From Allobosea lathyri (GTDB taxonomy: Bacteria; Pseudomonadota; Alphaproteobacteria; Rhizobiales; Beijerinckiaceae), in assembly GCF_900108245.1 (NCBI RefSeq), contig NZ_FNUY01000006.1:1-64000 (forward strand): a stretch of DNA of 64,000 bases. The letters are read 5' to 3'. The notes beneath the pieces were generated by a model, which was given only the letters and a program-made list of their open reading frames with translations, was not told the origin of the DNA and searched no databases. Shown one piece after another: positions 1 through 8,963 of this stretch. Each line of letters begins with the position of its first letter. Positions within the stretch are counted from its first letter, which is position 1. Both the position numbers and the translations under genes were made by a program.

Positions 1-383
1 GTGCAGAAATAGCGGCGCGGCGTCACGTCCGAGAGCACCTGGCCATCTCGGTCCTGGAAATGGGTGATGCTGATCATCGGTGCGCCCGAGCCCTCGGTAA
101 ACTCACGCCTGTGGCAATCCATGCAGCGGTTGGTGTTGAGCGTGAGTTGGTAGCCGTCGATCGAATGCGGGATCACAGGCGGCTGCTCGGGATAGTTGCG
201 CATCCGCCTGACGTCATCGACGATCGGGCGGCCGAGCGCGGGCACCCGTTCGAGCTCCATGGGCTGCGCGTTGCCGGTCACGCGCGGTACGATCCTGATC
301 GGCGCTCCGTCCTGCGAGAGCGCGCCGACGGTGAGGACGACGAAGGCTGCCAGGGCAGTTCCGAGAAGGGTCCAGGAGCGCAT
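1..383 (-). CDS. napB: NapB, periplasmic nitrate reductase small subunit (partial, cut by window start)
   Basis: Dihaem c-type cytochrome that passes electrons to NapA in the periplasm. The start ATG is at 383, and 127 codons are visible before the window edge removes the C-terminus. A hydrophobic signal peptide covers about residues 1-23. The first haem motif, CMDCH, is at residues 87-91, and a Tyr-Phe-Cys at the edge is where a second motif would begin. The start lies 5 bp after the napA stop, so the two are co-transcribed in the order napE-D-A-B. A napC-type quinol dehydrogenase would be expected just outside the window. Confidence 0.93.
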   Translation of the reverse strand, partial: MRSWTLLGTALAAFVVLTVGALSQDGAPIRIVPRVTGNAQPMELERVPALGRPIVDDVRRMRNYPEQPPVIPHSIDGYQLTLNTNRCMDCHRREFTEGSGAPMISITHFQDRDGQVLSDVTPRRYFC

Positions 384-388
384 CAGGC

Positions 389-2887
389 TCAGACCGCCAG
401 GATCTTGACCGCGCATTTCTTGAAATCCGTCTGCTTGGAGATGGGATCGGTGGCGTCGAGAGTGGTCTTGTTGATGAGCTGGCTGGCGTCGAACCACGGA
501 ACGAAGATCACGCCTGACGGCATGCGGTTGCGGCCTCGCGTTTCGACGCGGGTGCGCATCTCGCCGCGCCGCGAGATGATCCGGATTTCCGCGCCTTGGT
601 TGAGCCCGCGGTTGCGCGCGTCCTCGGGGTGCATGAAGCAGCGCGCACCGGGGAAGGCTTTGTAGAGCTCCGGCACGCGCATGGTCATCGAACCGGAGTG
701 CCAGTGTTCCAAGACGCGCCCGGTGACAAGCCACAGATCGTACTCGCCATCGGGCGATTCCGCCGGGGGCTCGTAGGGCACAGCTATGATGCGGGCCTTG
801 CCGTCCTTGTTGCCGTAGAACTCGACGCCTTTGCCAGCCTTGACGTACGGATCCAGGCCCTCGCGGTAGCGCCAGAGCGTCTCCTTTCCGTCGACAACCG
901 GCCAGCGCAGGCCGCGCACCTCGTGGTAGAGGTCGTAAGGTCCGAGATCGTGGCCATGGCCCCTGCCGAAAGTGGCATATTCCTCGAACAGCCCCTTATG
1001 GACATAGAAGCCGTATTGCTTTGATTCCTGGTTCTCGTAACCAGCTTCAATCTCGGAAAGCGGAAATTTGTCGACGTTGCCGTTGCGGTAAAGCACGTCA
1101 AACAAGGTCTTGCCGCGATAGTTCGGATTGGCCTCGAGAATCTCGGCCGGCCAGACCTCGTCGGTCGTGAAGCGCTTCGAGAATTCCATGAGCTGCCAGA
1201 GGTCGGAGCGGGCCTGGCCGGGCGCGTCGACGAGCTGGTGCCAGACATGGGTGCGCCGCTCGGCATTGCCATAGGCGCCCTCCTTCTCGACCCACATTGC
1301 GGCGGGCAGGATCAGGTCGGCGGCCATTGCCGTCACGGTCGGGTAGGCATCCGAGACGACGATGAAGTTCTCCGGGTTGCGATAGCCCGGATAGGTCTCG
1401 TTGCTGTTGTTGGGCGCGGCCTGGAGGTTGTTGTTGACCTGGATCCAGTAGAAATTCAGCTTGCCGTCCTTGAGCATGCGGTCCTGCTCGACGGCGTGGT
1501 AGCCCGGCTTCTCCGGGATGATGCCATGCGGAATTCGCCAGATTTCCTCGGCATGCTTGCGGTGTTCGGGGTTGGTCACCACCATGTCGGCCGGGAGGCG
1601 ATGGGCGAAGGTGCCGACCTCGCGCGCCGTGCCGCAGGCTGAGGGCTGGCCGGTCAGCGAGAACGGGCTGTTGCCGGGCTCAGAGATCTTACCCGTCAGC
1701 AGGTGCAGGTTATAGACCATCTGGTTCGCCCAGACGCCACGCACATGCTGGTTGAAGCCCATCGTCCAGAGCGACATAACCTTGCGCTTGGGATCGGCAT
1801 AGAGTTCGGCAAGCTGCTGCAGGAAGCCCGGCTCGACCCCGGTCAGGGCGGAGACCTTCTCCAGCGTGTAGTCTTTCACAAAGGCGGCGAAGGCTTCGAA
1901 GTCGATCGGAGTCGTGGCGGTGACGTCGGCGGCCTTGCGCGCTTTCATCTCGCGCGGATCGTCCGGACGGAGGCCATAGCCGATATCCGTGGCGCCCTTC
2001 AGGAAGGTGGTATGCTTGTCGACGAAATCCTTGTTCACCCGCCCGGTCGAGATGATGTGGTTGGCGATGTAGTTCAGGACCGCCAGGTCCGTGCCCGGCT
2101 TGAAGATGATCGGGATATCGGCGAGGTCCGAGCTGCGATGGGTGAAGGTCGAGAGCACCGCGACCTTCACATGCGGATGGCCGAGCCGACGGTCGGTCAA
2201 CCGGGTCCACAGGATAGGGTGCATCTCCGCCATGTTCGAGCCCCAGAGCACGAAGGCGTCGGCATGCTCGAAATCGTCATAGCAGCCCATCGGCTCGTCC
2301 ATGCCGAAGGTGCGCATGAAGGCGTAGGCGGCCGAGGCCATGCAATGGCGTGCGTTCGGGTCGAGATTGTTCGAGCGGAAGCCGGCGCGCATCAGCTTGG
2401 TGGCGGCGTAGCCCTCGAAGATGGTCCACTGCCCGGAGCCGAACATGCCGAGCGCGGTCGGCCCCTTCGCCTTCAGCGTCTCCTTGGCCTTTGCGGCCAT
2501 GGTATCGAAAGCCTCCTCCCAGGAAACCGGGGTGAACTCGCCGTCCTTGGCGTAGGCACCGTTCTTCTTGCGCAGCAAGGGCTGCGTCAGGCGGTCGGCG
2601 CCGTACATGATCTTGGAGAGGAAATAGCCCTTAACGCAGTTGAGGCCGCGGTTGACGTCGGCCTTCATGTCGCCATGGGTGGCGATGACGCGGCCCTCCT
2701 TGACGCCGACCATGACGCCGCAGCCCGTGCCGCAGAAACGGCAGGGCGCCTTCGACCACTGGATCTGCAGCGCGTCGACGCCGCCGATGATCGGCTGGGC
2801 GCCGACGGGGAGGCTGACATTTGCTGCCAAAGCGGCGACCCCGGCCGCCTGCGCCTTGATCAGTTCGCGGCGGGAGAGTGCCATCAT
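389..2887 (-). CDS. napA: NapA, catalytic subunit of periplasmic nitrate reductase
   Basis: Molybdopterin-guanine-dinucleotide enzyme that reduces nitrate to nitrite in the periplasm. The 832-residue length is normal for NapA. A twin-arginine export signal (SRRELIK, residues 5-11) precedes the [4Fe-4S] ligands Cys49, Cys52, Cys56 and Cys84. The likely molybdenum-ligand cysteine is Cys182 in ARHCMAS. Two ATG codons stand in tandem (2887 and 2884). An AGGAG lies 4 nt before the first and 7 nt before the second, so 2884 may be the true start. The start overlaps the napD stop, which indicates translational coupling. Confidence 0.97.
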   Translation of the reverse strand: MMALSRRELIKAQAAGVAALAANVSLPVGAQPIIGGVDALQIQWSKAPCRFCGTGCGVMVGVKEGRVIATHGDMKADVNRGLNCVKGYFLSKIMYGADRLTQPLLRKKNGAYAKDGEFTPVSWEEAFDTMAAKAKETLKAKGPTALGMFGSGQWTIFEGYAATKLMRAGFRSNNLDPNARHCMASAAYAFMRTFGMDEPMGCYDDFEHADAFVLWGSNMAEMHPILWTRLTDRRLGHPHVKVAVLSTFTHRSSDLADIPIIFKPGTDLAVLNYIANHIISTGRVNKDFVDKHTTFLKGATDIGYGLRPDDPREMKARKAADVTATTPIDFEAFAAFVKDYTLEKVSALTGVEPGFLQQLAELYADPKRKVMSLWTMGFNQHVRGVWANQMVYNLHLLTGKISEPGNSPFSLTGQPSACGTAREVGTFAHRLPADMVVTNPEHRKHAEEIWRIPHGIIPEKPGYHAVEQDRMLKDGKLNFYWIQVNNNLQAAPNNSNETYPGYRNPENFIVVSDAYPTVTAMAADLILPAAMWVEKEGAYGNAERRTHVWHQLVDAPGQARSDLWQLMEFSKRFTTDEVWPAEILEANPNYRGKTLFDVLYRNGNVDKFPLSEIEAGYENQESKQYGFYVHKGLFEEYATFGRGHGHDLGPYDLYHEVRGLRWPVVDGKETLWRYREGLDPYVKAGKGVEFYGNKDGKARIIAVPYEPPAESPDGEYDLWLVTGRVLEHWHSGSMTMRVPELYKAFPGARCFMHPEDARNRGLNQGAEIRIISRRGEMRTRVETRGRNRMPSGVIFVPWFDASQLINKTTLDATDPISKQTDFKKCAVKILAV

Positions 2888-3228
2888 CCAACTCCTGGAG
2901 GGTCGAGGGGCTCGATCTGCTCGAAGACGAGGTTGGCCGAGAAGACACGGTCGAGCAGCGCCATCTCGGTCAGCCTGCTGCCGATCTCGCCGCTGTCCTC
3001 GCTTTCGATCACCACGATGATCTTGGTGCCGTTGATGGCGTGGACCTCTGTGCCCGGCATCGCCGCGATGTGGCGGGCGACCTCGGCGCAGTCCTCGGCG
3101 CGGGCCGTGACCACGGCGCTGGCGATGTAGAGGAGCCCGCCGGGGCGGTCCCGGTCAGGCGGCGCGCCGGGCGCGATGCGCCCTCTGATGAAGTCGCGCC
3201 TATCGATCTCGCCGTCTCGCGCCGTCAT
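2884..3228 (-). CDS. napD: NapD, NapA maturation chaperone
   Basis: Small cytoplasmic chaperone that binds the twin-arginine signal of NapA and delays export until the cofactor is inserted. The 114-residue protein has a NapD-type core (LYIASAVV... through FEQIEP, about residues 32-106) with a charged N-terminal extension of about 30 residues that could mean a later start. It sits between napE and napA, and its stop codon overlaps the tandem ATGs of napA. Confidence 0.9.
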   Translation of the reverse strand: MTARDGEIDRRDFIRGRIAPGAPPDRDRPGGLLYIASAVVTARAEDCAEVARHIAAMPGTEVHAINGTKIIVVIESEDSGEIGSRLTEMALLDRVFSANLVFEQIEPLDPPGVG

Positions 3229-3237
3229 GCCGGCACC

Positions 3238-3429
3238 TCAATGGACAGGCGGGCCGGGCGGTCCGAAGACGACCTGCCACATCCAGACGAGGAAGCCATA
3301 TCCGCCGACGACGCCAACCGCGATAATCGGCCAGATCAGGACCGCCAGGACGAGAAATGCGAAAATTTCGCCGCGTTTGGTCGCTGCGGCCACGCTCGAA
3401 GGCTGGTTCTCAGATTCATTTGCGATCAT
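3238..3429 (-). CDS. napE: NapE, small membrane protein of the nap operon
   Basis: First gene of the nap operon visible here, encoding 63 residues. A charged N-terminus is followed by one long hydrophobic stretch (about residues 22-52) and a proline-rich tail, as in NapE. Its exact role in nitrate reduction is not settled. The reading frame stays open upstream to 3660, but the family starts at this ATG (3429). No strong Shine-Dalgarno is visible. The napD start follows after 9 bp. Confidence 0.88.
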   Translation of the reverse strand: MIANESENQPSSVAAATKRGEIFAFLVLAVLIWPIIAVGVVGGYGFLVWMWQVVFGPPGPPVH

Positions 3430-3835
3430 GGGGAAGATCCCGCTGATACGACAAGTTGTCTGGATTCGATCTAAGGAGGCTATCGCCCCACCGCTGCAAC
3501 GTCCAGTCCAATCCGGCCCGCAACGGAGGATTGCATTGCATGCCCGCCGGCAGCGGCTAGAGAACCGCTCCGCCGAGCCAATGCGCGGCTTGATCTCCCA
3601 CTGGCTTGGAGCGTCCTTTCGGAAACGCGCAATTGATGCTGGCGAAGGCTCAACAGGCATCGGAGCATTTTGCCCAGGCGGAGCTCGATCCCCCGTTCAA
3701 GCGATGACAGCCTTCAATGACGATCACCGTGGGGCCTATGGGTCGAACCACCTCCGGGTAGTTGAGTGTTGTCGGCTTTTAAGGCTGGCGGCGAGGCCCG
3801 CCCCGATTGAGCGTGCGGTTTTTGCTGTCTGACGG
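3430..3835. other. Gene-free leader region upstream of napE
   Basis: I see no supported gene here. The open frames on both strands lack ribosome sites and protein-like composition. The stretch should hold the nap promoter. I found no good TTG-N8-CAA box for an FNR/NnrR-type activator, but a sigma-54-like sequence lies at 3494-3511. Confidence 0.5.
3494..3511 (-). promoter_or_regulatory. Candidate sigma-54 promoter of the nap operon (copy 1 of an 18-bp repeat)
   Basis: Read on the minus strand this is TTGGACTGGACGTTGCAG. It has the GG-N10-GC spacing that RpoN holoenzyme requires and a consensus TTGCA at the -12 element, but the -24 element departs from TGGCACG. It lies 65-82 bp ahead of the napE ATG. 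The identical 18-mer occurs on the same strand at 4471-4488. RpoN use is inferred. Confidence 0.4.
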
Positions 3836-4159
3836 TCACCTCTCGTCGGTGGACTTGGTCTTGTTCTCGAATGGCGTCACATCCGCGCAGGCGGCAGCAG
3901 GCGACTGGTCCCGCATGTGACGGACCTCCGCGCACGCAGCGCTCTGTTCGAACTCGCCGGCATCACAGCGCGCCGCGGCCGCAAGCGCCACGGCCTGAAC
4001 GATGGTTCGCATGTCGTATTCAGCGATCGCATCCGTGAGCGCGTCAAGCTCGCGCTCTTCCTCGCCGCCGGAGACACATCCCATCAAGACCGCTGCCCGC
4101 ACAATTGCAGCCTTCCGCTCGCCATCGGTACTGATCGTGACGCTGTTCGCACTCGGCAT
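3836..4159 (-). CDS. Small hypothetical protein between nap and nnrS
   Basis: I do not recognise this 107-residue protein. It has no signal peptide or membrane segment and is alanine-rich, predicted mostly helical, with four scattered cysteines (about residues 28, 65, 75 and 90). A strong GGGGAGG ribosome site lies 8 bp before the ATG at 4159, which is the main reason to call it. It runs in the same direction as nap and nnrS. The tail is charged and polar. It could be a small accessory protein, but nothing in the sequence gives a function. Confidence 0.55.
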   Translation of the reverse strand: MPSANSVTISTDGERKAAIVRAAVLMGCVSGGEEERELDALTDAIAEYDMRTIVQAVALAAAARCDAGEFEQSAACAEVRHMRDQSPAAACADVTPFENKTKSTDER

Positions 4160-4540
4160 TGCGGCCGCCTCCCCTAATCAAAGTTCATCCCGATTGAGAA
4201 CATTAGCGTCTTTCGACATGAGCTTTGGAGCACGTTGAGTTACACCCCCTGCCGGTCCACGCGTTGTCACTTCAACAGGGGAAACGTCATCGCACCTTCC
4301 AGTGCAATGACGATCGCGGCGCAAAAGAACGCCACGCAAATTTTCGCCAATGACCACTCCCAATCCCTCCGCCATGTGAAACGGCGGGGGTCTGCGCGCC
4401 GATCGGCACCTCAAGCCATTGAAATCTCGGTGGCGGATGGGGCCATGCTTGGACACCGATACACACCCCTCTGCAACGTCCAGTCCAAGTGCCACGCGCA
4501 TTTCACATCGCGCCAGGCAAATATTAGGATGCAGGCGGCC
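4160..4540. other. Gene-poor region downstream of nnrS
   Basis: I see no confident gene. The region holds the second copy of the 18-bp sigma-54-like repeat (4471-4488) and, on the minus strand at 4267-4350, a 27-codon frame with TTG start that would encode a short hydrophobic peptide ending in LEGAMTFPLLK. That frame has a gggag about 6 nt upstream but is too short to call. Confidence 0.4.
4471..4488 (-). promoter_or_regulatory. Second copy of the 18-bp sigma-54-like sequence
   Basis: Identical on the minus strand to 3494-3511, with GG-N10-GC spacing. The flanks of the two copies do not match, so the conserved unit is only the 18-mer. Downstream on the same strand are a doubtful 27-codon frame (4350) and the hypothetical gene starting at 4159, about 310 bp away. 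Confidence 0.35.
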
Positions 4541-5725
4541 CTAACGCCCAAAGCGCGGCTGGGTCAGAAGGCGCCAGTACGCCAGGGCGAATCCAAGAAA
4601 GGCCGCCGCCCAGGCGAGGCCGGCAACATGCAGCAGACCTAGGCTCCAGGCCGGATGGAGCGAGGCGCAGATGCGAGCCAGTGCCGAGAGGACGATCAAG
4701 GCGTAGACCGCCTGTAGCGAGCGACTCGCTTTAAGGGGTCGCCCCGTGTGCCCGAGGCTCGACCGTGACATGACTGCGAGCGTCATCGTGCCGATGGCGC
4801 CGCCTGTCCAGGCGTGGATTCCCGCGGCTGCAGGCAAGAGACCAAGCGATGCCATGCCGACCAGCAGGAAGCCGAGCGGCACGAACGCGTAACCCACATG
4901 GAGGATCAGAACCAGCCGGTCCCGACAAGTCCGGTACCCGGCCCAGCGCGCCAGCCGCACGGCCTGAAGGGCGCCCGACGCGATCAGCGCCGCGCCCGTT
5001 ACAGCCCCATGGGGAACGCTGATCCACGCGAGGAGAGCGGCCCCGGCGCAGACCATCGAGGCGATGTCGAATTGGCCGAAGGCCGCAGGCAGCCGTCCGG
5101 GGTTCTCCCGGACCAGCCAATTGCGCGTAAAGCTCGGCACGATGCGGCCGCCGATCAACATCACCAGCAAGATGGTCGCCGCGATGCCGAGCCGGATGCC
5201 ATAGTCGGCGGCGCCGTGCATGTAGGCTTCGAGGTGGAACATCGCGTTGCCGCCGAAGAGCAGCGCCACCGCGATCAGCACCTTCAGGTTCCGCCAGTTC
5301 TTCCCGAAGACGATCTCACGTCCGGCCGCTCCGGCAACGAGGAGCAGGAAGGACAGGTCGATCACCGCCGCCGGAAGCCAGCCAATCCAGGCGGACCCGG
5401 TCACGGCAAGGCGGCCGAGGATCCAGGCGACGACCAGGACGAGCAGCGGCTTGCCCTGCAGGGGAAGCCGGCCGGTCCAGTTGGGGATCGCCGTCAGGAG
5501 GAAACCCGTCACCACGGCCGGGAGATAGCCATAGAGCATCTCATGTATGTGCCAATCGCGGGGTGAAAAGAGCGTTGAGACTTCGAGCTCCCCGTAAAAC
5601 ATCGGAAGCCATGCCAGCACCGCAAGGCCGGCATAGATCGAGCCCAGGAGGAAGAACGGCCGGAACCCGTACGAGAGGATCGCCGGTCCGACATAGTCAC
5701 GCAGGCGGGGAATCGGAGCCATCAT
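4541..5725 (-). CDS. nnrS: NnrS family multi-spanning membrane protein
   Basis: Haem- and copper-containing inner-membrane protein of the NnrS family, associated with nitric oxide metabolism or stress during denitrification; the exact chemistry is not known. The 394-residue length and about 12 hydrophobic helices are typical. The N-terminal family signature is present: SYGFRPFFLLG (about residues 18-28) and then HIHEMLYGY...GFLLTAIPNWTG (about residues 58-84). Two ATGs stand at 5725 and 5722 behind an AGAGGA. It lies 199 bp downstream of the pseudoazurin gene on the same strand, with a hairpin between them. Confidence 0.9.
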   Translation of the reverse strand: MMAPIPRLRDYVGPAILSYGFRPFFLLGSIYAGLAVLAWLPMFYGELEVSTLFSPRDWHIHEMLYGYLPAVVTGFLLTAIPNWTGRLPLQGKPLLVLVVAWILGRLAVTGSAWIGWLPAAVIDLSFLLLVAGAAGREIVFGKNWRNLKVLIAVALLFGGNAMFHLEAYMHGAADYGIRLGIAATILLVMLIGGRIVPSFTRNWLVRENPGRLPAAFGQFDIASMVCAGAALLAWISVPHGAVTGAALIASGALQAVRLARWAGYRTCRDRLVLILHVGYAFVPLGFLLVGMASLGLLPAAAGIHAWTGGAIGTMTLAVMSRSSLGHTGRPLKASRSLQAVYALIVLSALARICASLHPAWSLGLLHVAGLAWAAAFLGFALAYWRLLTQPRFGR

Positions 5726-5874
5726 CGTCCTCTTTCAATGGAAAGAAGATGTCGGCGGCGCTCACTGAGCGACCGTCTCCGTCCTCTTGGCCGTGCCACA
5801 GGACAGCGTCACCGCGACCAGGTTGCGGATGGGGTTTATATCGCGCCCGGCACACAGACACGGTCCAAACAAGC

Positions 5875-5906
5875 GCGCCGCCGCAACAGGATCGTCGCGG
5901 CGGCGC
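5875..5906 (-). terminator. Hairpin downstream of the pseudoazurin gene
   Basis: Perfect 10-bp GC-rich arms (5875-5884 and 5897-5906) around a 12-nt loop, starting 18 bp after the pseudoazurin stop. The following minus-strand sequence (GCTTGTTTGG) has only a weak T run, so this may stabilise or attenuate the transcript rather than terminate fully before nnrS. Confidence 0.5.
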
Positions 5907-5924
5907 AAGGCGAGCTGCGAGAGC

Positions 5925-6380
5925 TTACTTCGATGCAACGGTCGTGGTGGCCAGTTTGTCGAAGAGCGTCGCGAAGGCCTGCTTCGCCTTGCCGGGGTGG
6001 GTCGCCGCCTTGGCTTGATCGAGGTTCGCCGCGTCACCGACGACGACCATCCCGACCATGCCCATTCCATAGTGCGGCTTGCACTTGTAGCCGTAGACGC
6101 CGGGCTTATCGAAGGTGACGACGACTTCTTCGTTGATCTTGCCGACAAACGCCTTTGCGCCTTCCGGCAGCATCGCCTCAACGGTTTCGACGTTGTGCCC
6201 CTTGTCGGAAGCCACGAATTTCACGGTGTCGCCCGGAGCGATCTTCACGAGCGCGGGCTCGAACACCATGATGCCCGCCGTTCCCTTGTTGAGCATCTTG
6301 ACCTCGACTTCGGCAGCCTGTGCCACGCCGGCCATTCCAAGGGCCGCCACGAAGCCTCCAAGCATCATCATCTTGCGCAT
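5925..6380 (-). CDS. Pseudoazurin, periplasmic blue copper protein
   Basis: Soluble type 1 copper protein that donates electrons to copper nitrite reductase and, in some species, to NosZ. It has 151 residues with a signal peptide ending at AQA (residue 23). The copper ligands are visible: His62 (GHNVE), Cys100, His103 and Met108 ([11 protein letters not shown]). The ATG at 6380 was chosen over longer frames because GGAG lies 7 nt upstream and the signal peptide starts there. An FNR/NnrR-type box at 6465-6478 lies about 85 bp upstream. It is the natural partner of the NirK encoded at 14599. Confidence 0.95.
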   Translation of the reverse strand: MRKMMMLGGFVAALGMAGVAQAAEVEVKMLNKGTAGIMVFEPALVKIAPGDTVKFVASDKGHNVETVEAMLPEGAKAFVGKINEEVVVTFDKPGVYGYKCKPHYGMGMVGMVVVGDAANLDQAKAATHPGKAKQAFATLFDKLATTTVASK

Positions 6381-6464
6381 TGTAGTCTCCTGTTGCGATG
6401 CAAAATTTGCGAGCCGCATCGAAGCTCTTGGGGAGGCTGATACTCCCGGGCCCCAAGCGGCTGT

Positions 6465-6478
6465 TTGATTTCGCGCAA
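6465..6478. promoter_or_regulatory. FNR/NnrR-type box upstream of the pseudoazurin gene
   Basis: TTGAT-TTCG-CGCAA. Both half-sites match the TTGAT/TTGCG forms used by FNR, FixK and NnrR/DNR regulators. It is centred about 91 bp upstream of the pseudoazurin ATG. Confidence 0.7.
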
Positions 6479-6941
6479 AGAGAGCCAGTTTTTTCGCGGC
6501 AGACCCGATCCGAGGCCGTTCGCGTTGCAACAAACGAGGGCGGCGTGCGCAGGCTATATTCGCGTCATCCCATGACCGACCAGACTGGCACGACAAGCGA
6601 TCTCGCGGTCGAGCCTGGAATGCGAACTCTGAAAGCCAACGGATACCAGCCATCGTTGGCAGCCGTGCTGTCCTCGCTGATGGTGCGGCGGCCCTGTTAG
6701 GCAGGCCACCCATTGGATGAGTGCACGCTCACGGATCGACGCCTGGCACGATACGAGTCCGGCAGGCGTTCCGGGTCCCATCTGAGGGGCCGCCGTGGCC
6801 AGCTAAGGCCGAACTGGAAGGAGGGAAGCGACCGGCCCTCTCACGTGCCCAGCATCGTTCTTGAATCACGCTCGTCATGAATTGCGAACGGCCGAGTCGC
6901 GAGATCGCGGCTCGTTCAGCGACAATCGAGCGTCCTCTTCT

Positions 6942-6955
6942 TTGTCGAAGCGCAA
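6942..6955. promoter_or_regulatory. FNR/NnrR-type box upstream of norC
   Basis: TTGTC-GAAG-CGCAA, centred about 113 bp upstream of the norC ATG. One half-site is a perfect TTGCG; the other has one departure from TTGAT. Probably the NO-responsive activator site of norCBQD. Confidence 0.6.
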
Positions 6956-7061
6956 ATAGCGCCCCGTCCCGGCACGATAGAGGAGCCGTGCACTCCGTGC
7001 CCGCTGGGGACGTCACCCTGGCGATACCGGGCACGATCACTCACGAAAATAGGAAGAGCGC

Positions 7062-7514
7062 ATGGCCGAGCGTCTGACCAAGACCGGAGCGCGTAACGTC
7101 TTCTATGGCGGCTCGATCTTCTTCTTCGCGATCTTCGTGGGGCTGACCGCCCACAGCCATTGGTTCATGCGGACGCAGTCCACCGACGAATCGACGCTGA
7201 CTCCCGCCGTTGCGCGCGGCAAGCACGTCTGGGAGCGCAATTCCTGCATCAACTGCCACACGCTGCTCGGCGAAGGCGCCTATTTCGCACCCGAGCTCGG
7301 CAATGTCTGGAAGCGCTATGGCGGCGACAAGGACGCTGCCGGGGCGCGCGAGAGCCTGAAGGCCTGGATGGCGGCCCAGCCGACCGGAATCGAGGGCCGG
7401 CGCCAGATGCCCCAGTTCAACCTGACCGATCAGGAGCTGAACGATCTCGCCGATTTCCTGGAATGGACGAGCCGCATCAAGACCCAGAACTGGCCGCCCA
7501 ACGATGCCGGTTGA
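7062..7514 (+). CDS. norC: NorC, cytochrome c subunit of nitric oxide reductase
   Basis: Membrane-anchored monohaem cytochrome c that passes electrons to NorB for reduction of NO to N2O. The 150-residue length is normal. An uncleaved N-terminal helix covers about residues 15-33, and the haem motif CINCH is at 62-66, followed by the conserved LLGEGAYFAPEL. It is the first gene of norCBQD. norB starts 22 bp after its stop. Confidence 0.96.
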   Translation: MAERLTKTGARNVFYGGSIFFFAIFVGLTAHSHWFMRTQSTDESTLTPAVARGKHVWERNSCINCHTLLGEGAYFAPELGNVWKRYGGDKDAAGARESLKAWMAAQPTGIEGRRQMPQFNLTDQELNDLADFLEWTSRIKTQNWPPNDAG

Positions 7515-7536
7515 GACAGCGCGACAGGAGAGAGCC

Positions 7537-8901
7537 ATGAGCGGCTACAACACGACAAGATACAAGACCCAGAATGTCGCGATGCTGTATTTCTACGGCG
7601 CGCTGGCACTGTTCGTAGCGCAGGTCACATTCGGGTTGCTGGCGGGATTGATCTACGTCCTGCCCAATACGCTGTCGGAGCTTCTGCCCTTCAACATCGT
7701 GCGCATGATCCACACCAACGCGCTGGTCGTGTGGCTGCTGCTCGGTTTCATGGGCGCAACCTATTACCTGCTGCCGGAAGAGGCGCAGACCGAGCTCTAC
7801 AGCACGAAGCTCGCCGTCCTGCAGTTCTGGCTGTTCTTCGTCGCAGCGGCGATCGCGGTGGTTGGCTACCTGTTCCGCATCCATGAGGGGCGCGAATTCC
7901 TGGAACAGCCCTTCGTGATCAAGGTCGGCATCGTCGTGGTCGTGCTGATCTTCCTCTTCAACATCACCATGACCTCGCTGAAGGGCCGCAAGACCACCGT
8001 CACCAACATCCTGCTGTTTGGGCTGTGGGGCCTGGCGATCTTCTTCCTGTTCGCCTTCTACAACCCCGTCAATCTGGCGCTCGACAAGATGTACTGGTGG
8101 TACGTCATCCACCTCTGGGTCGAGGGCGTATGGGAACTGATCATGGCCTCGGTCCTGGCCTTCCTGATGATCAAGCTCAATGGCGTCGATCGCGAGGTCG
8201 TGGAAAAGTGGCTTTATGTGATCGTCGGGCTGGCGCTGTTCTCGGGCATCCTCGGTACCGGCCATCACTATTACTGGATAGGCGCTCCCGCCTACTGGCA
8301 GTGGATCGGCTCGCTGTTCTCGACGCTCGAGGTCGCGCCCTTCTTCACCATGATCCTCTTCACCGTCAACATGACCTGGAAGGCGGGGCGCAACCATCCC
8401 AACCGCGCCGCGCTGCTCTGGTCAGTCGGCTGCTCGGTGATGGCCTTCATCGGCGCCGGCGTCTGGGGCTTCCTCAACACGCTGTCCTTCGTCAACTACT
8501 ACACCCACGGCACCCAGCTGACCGCGGCTCACGGTCACCTCGCGTTCTTCGGCGCCTATGTGATGCTGAACCTCGCGGTGATGGCCTACGCCTTTCCCGA
8601 GCTGAAGAACCGGGCGCCCTACAACCAGTGGCTCTCGATCGCGAGCTTCTGGCTGATGGTGCCGGCGATGATGGTGATGACGTTCGCGCTGACCTTCGCC
8701 GGCGTCATCCAGGCGCATCTCCAGCGCGTGCTTGGCCAGTCCTTCATGGAGGTACAGGATCAGCTCGCCCTTTTTTATTGGATCCGCCTCGGCTCCGGCA
8801 TTGTGGTGGTGATCTCGGCGCTGATGTTCGCCTGGGCGGTCCTCGTGCCCGGCCGCGAGCGCCAGCCGCAGGCCCTCGGCTTCGCGCAGCCGGCGGAATG
8901 A
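7537..8901 (+). CDS. norB: NorB, catalytic subunit of nitric oxide reductase
   Basis: Twelve-helix member of the haem-copper oxidase superfamily that binds haem b, haem b3 and non-haem iron and reduces NO to N2O. The product has 454 residues. Conserved features include IHTNALVVWLL (low-spin haem histidine, helix II), the GTGHHYYWIG region and TAAHGHLAFFGAY. The ATG at 7537 is preferred to a frame opening at 7504 because AGGAGAG lies just upstream and NorB proteins begin near this point. Confidence 0.97.
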   Translation: MSGYNTTRYKTQNVAMLYFYGALALFVAQVTFGLLAGLIYVLPNTLSELLPFNIVRMIHTNALVVWLLLGFMGATYYLLPEEAQTELYSTKLAVLQFWLFFVAAAIAVVGYLFRIHEGREFLEQPFVIKVGIVVVVLIFLFNITMTSLKGRKTTVTNILLFGLWGLAIFFLFAFYNPVNLALDKMYWWYVIHLWVEGVWELIMASVLAFLMIKLNGVDREVVEKWLYVIVGLALFSGILGTGHHYYWIGAPAYWQWIGSLFSTLEVAPFFTMILFTVNMTWKAGRNHPNRAALLWSVGCSVMAFIGAGVWGFLNTLSFVNYYTHGTQLTAAHGHLAFFGAYVMLNLAVMAYAFPELKNRAPYNQWLSIASFWLMVPAMMVMTFALTFAGVIQAHLQRVLGQSFMEVQDQLALFYWIRLGSGIVVVISALMFAWAVLVPGRERQPQALGFAQPAE

Positions 8902-8963
8902 CCCCAAGACCCGCCGACGCCCGCCAGCGGGCCGCCACCCGCATGTTTCCAGGGATTCAGCCG

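Larger units (their letters stand above)
6381..7061. other. Divergent regulatory region between the pseudoazurin gene and norC
   Basis: A 681-bp gene-free interval. Frames on both strands look like noise. It contains one FNR/NnrR-type box near each divergent gene (6465-6478 and 6942-6955). I saw nothing else I could support. Confidence 0.6.

Noticed and set aside
60..3130. Long plus-strand reading frames opposite napB, napA and napD (up to 475 codons)
   Set aside because: They are antisense to well-supported nap genes, lack recognisable domains and arise from the high-GC third-position bias.
4267..4350. Short hydrophobic frame with TTG start (27 codons)
   Set aside because: Too short, non-ATG start and no conserved family known to me; kept only as a note in the gap entry.
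4178..4501. Minus-strand 107-codon frame starting MRVALGLDVAEG
   Set aside because: Its start resembles an IS110-type transposase opening only because it translates the 18-bp repeat; the rest has no family pattern and no ribosome site.
4814..5566. Plus-strand 250-codon frame inside nnrS
   Set aside because: Antisense shadow of the NnrS coding region, with a composition rich in Arg, Gly and Asp and no domain.
8025..8963. Plus-strand frame running through norB into norQ, suggesting a longer NorQ
   Set aside because: The first 313 codons overlap norB out of frame; NorQ homology begins only near 8964.
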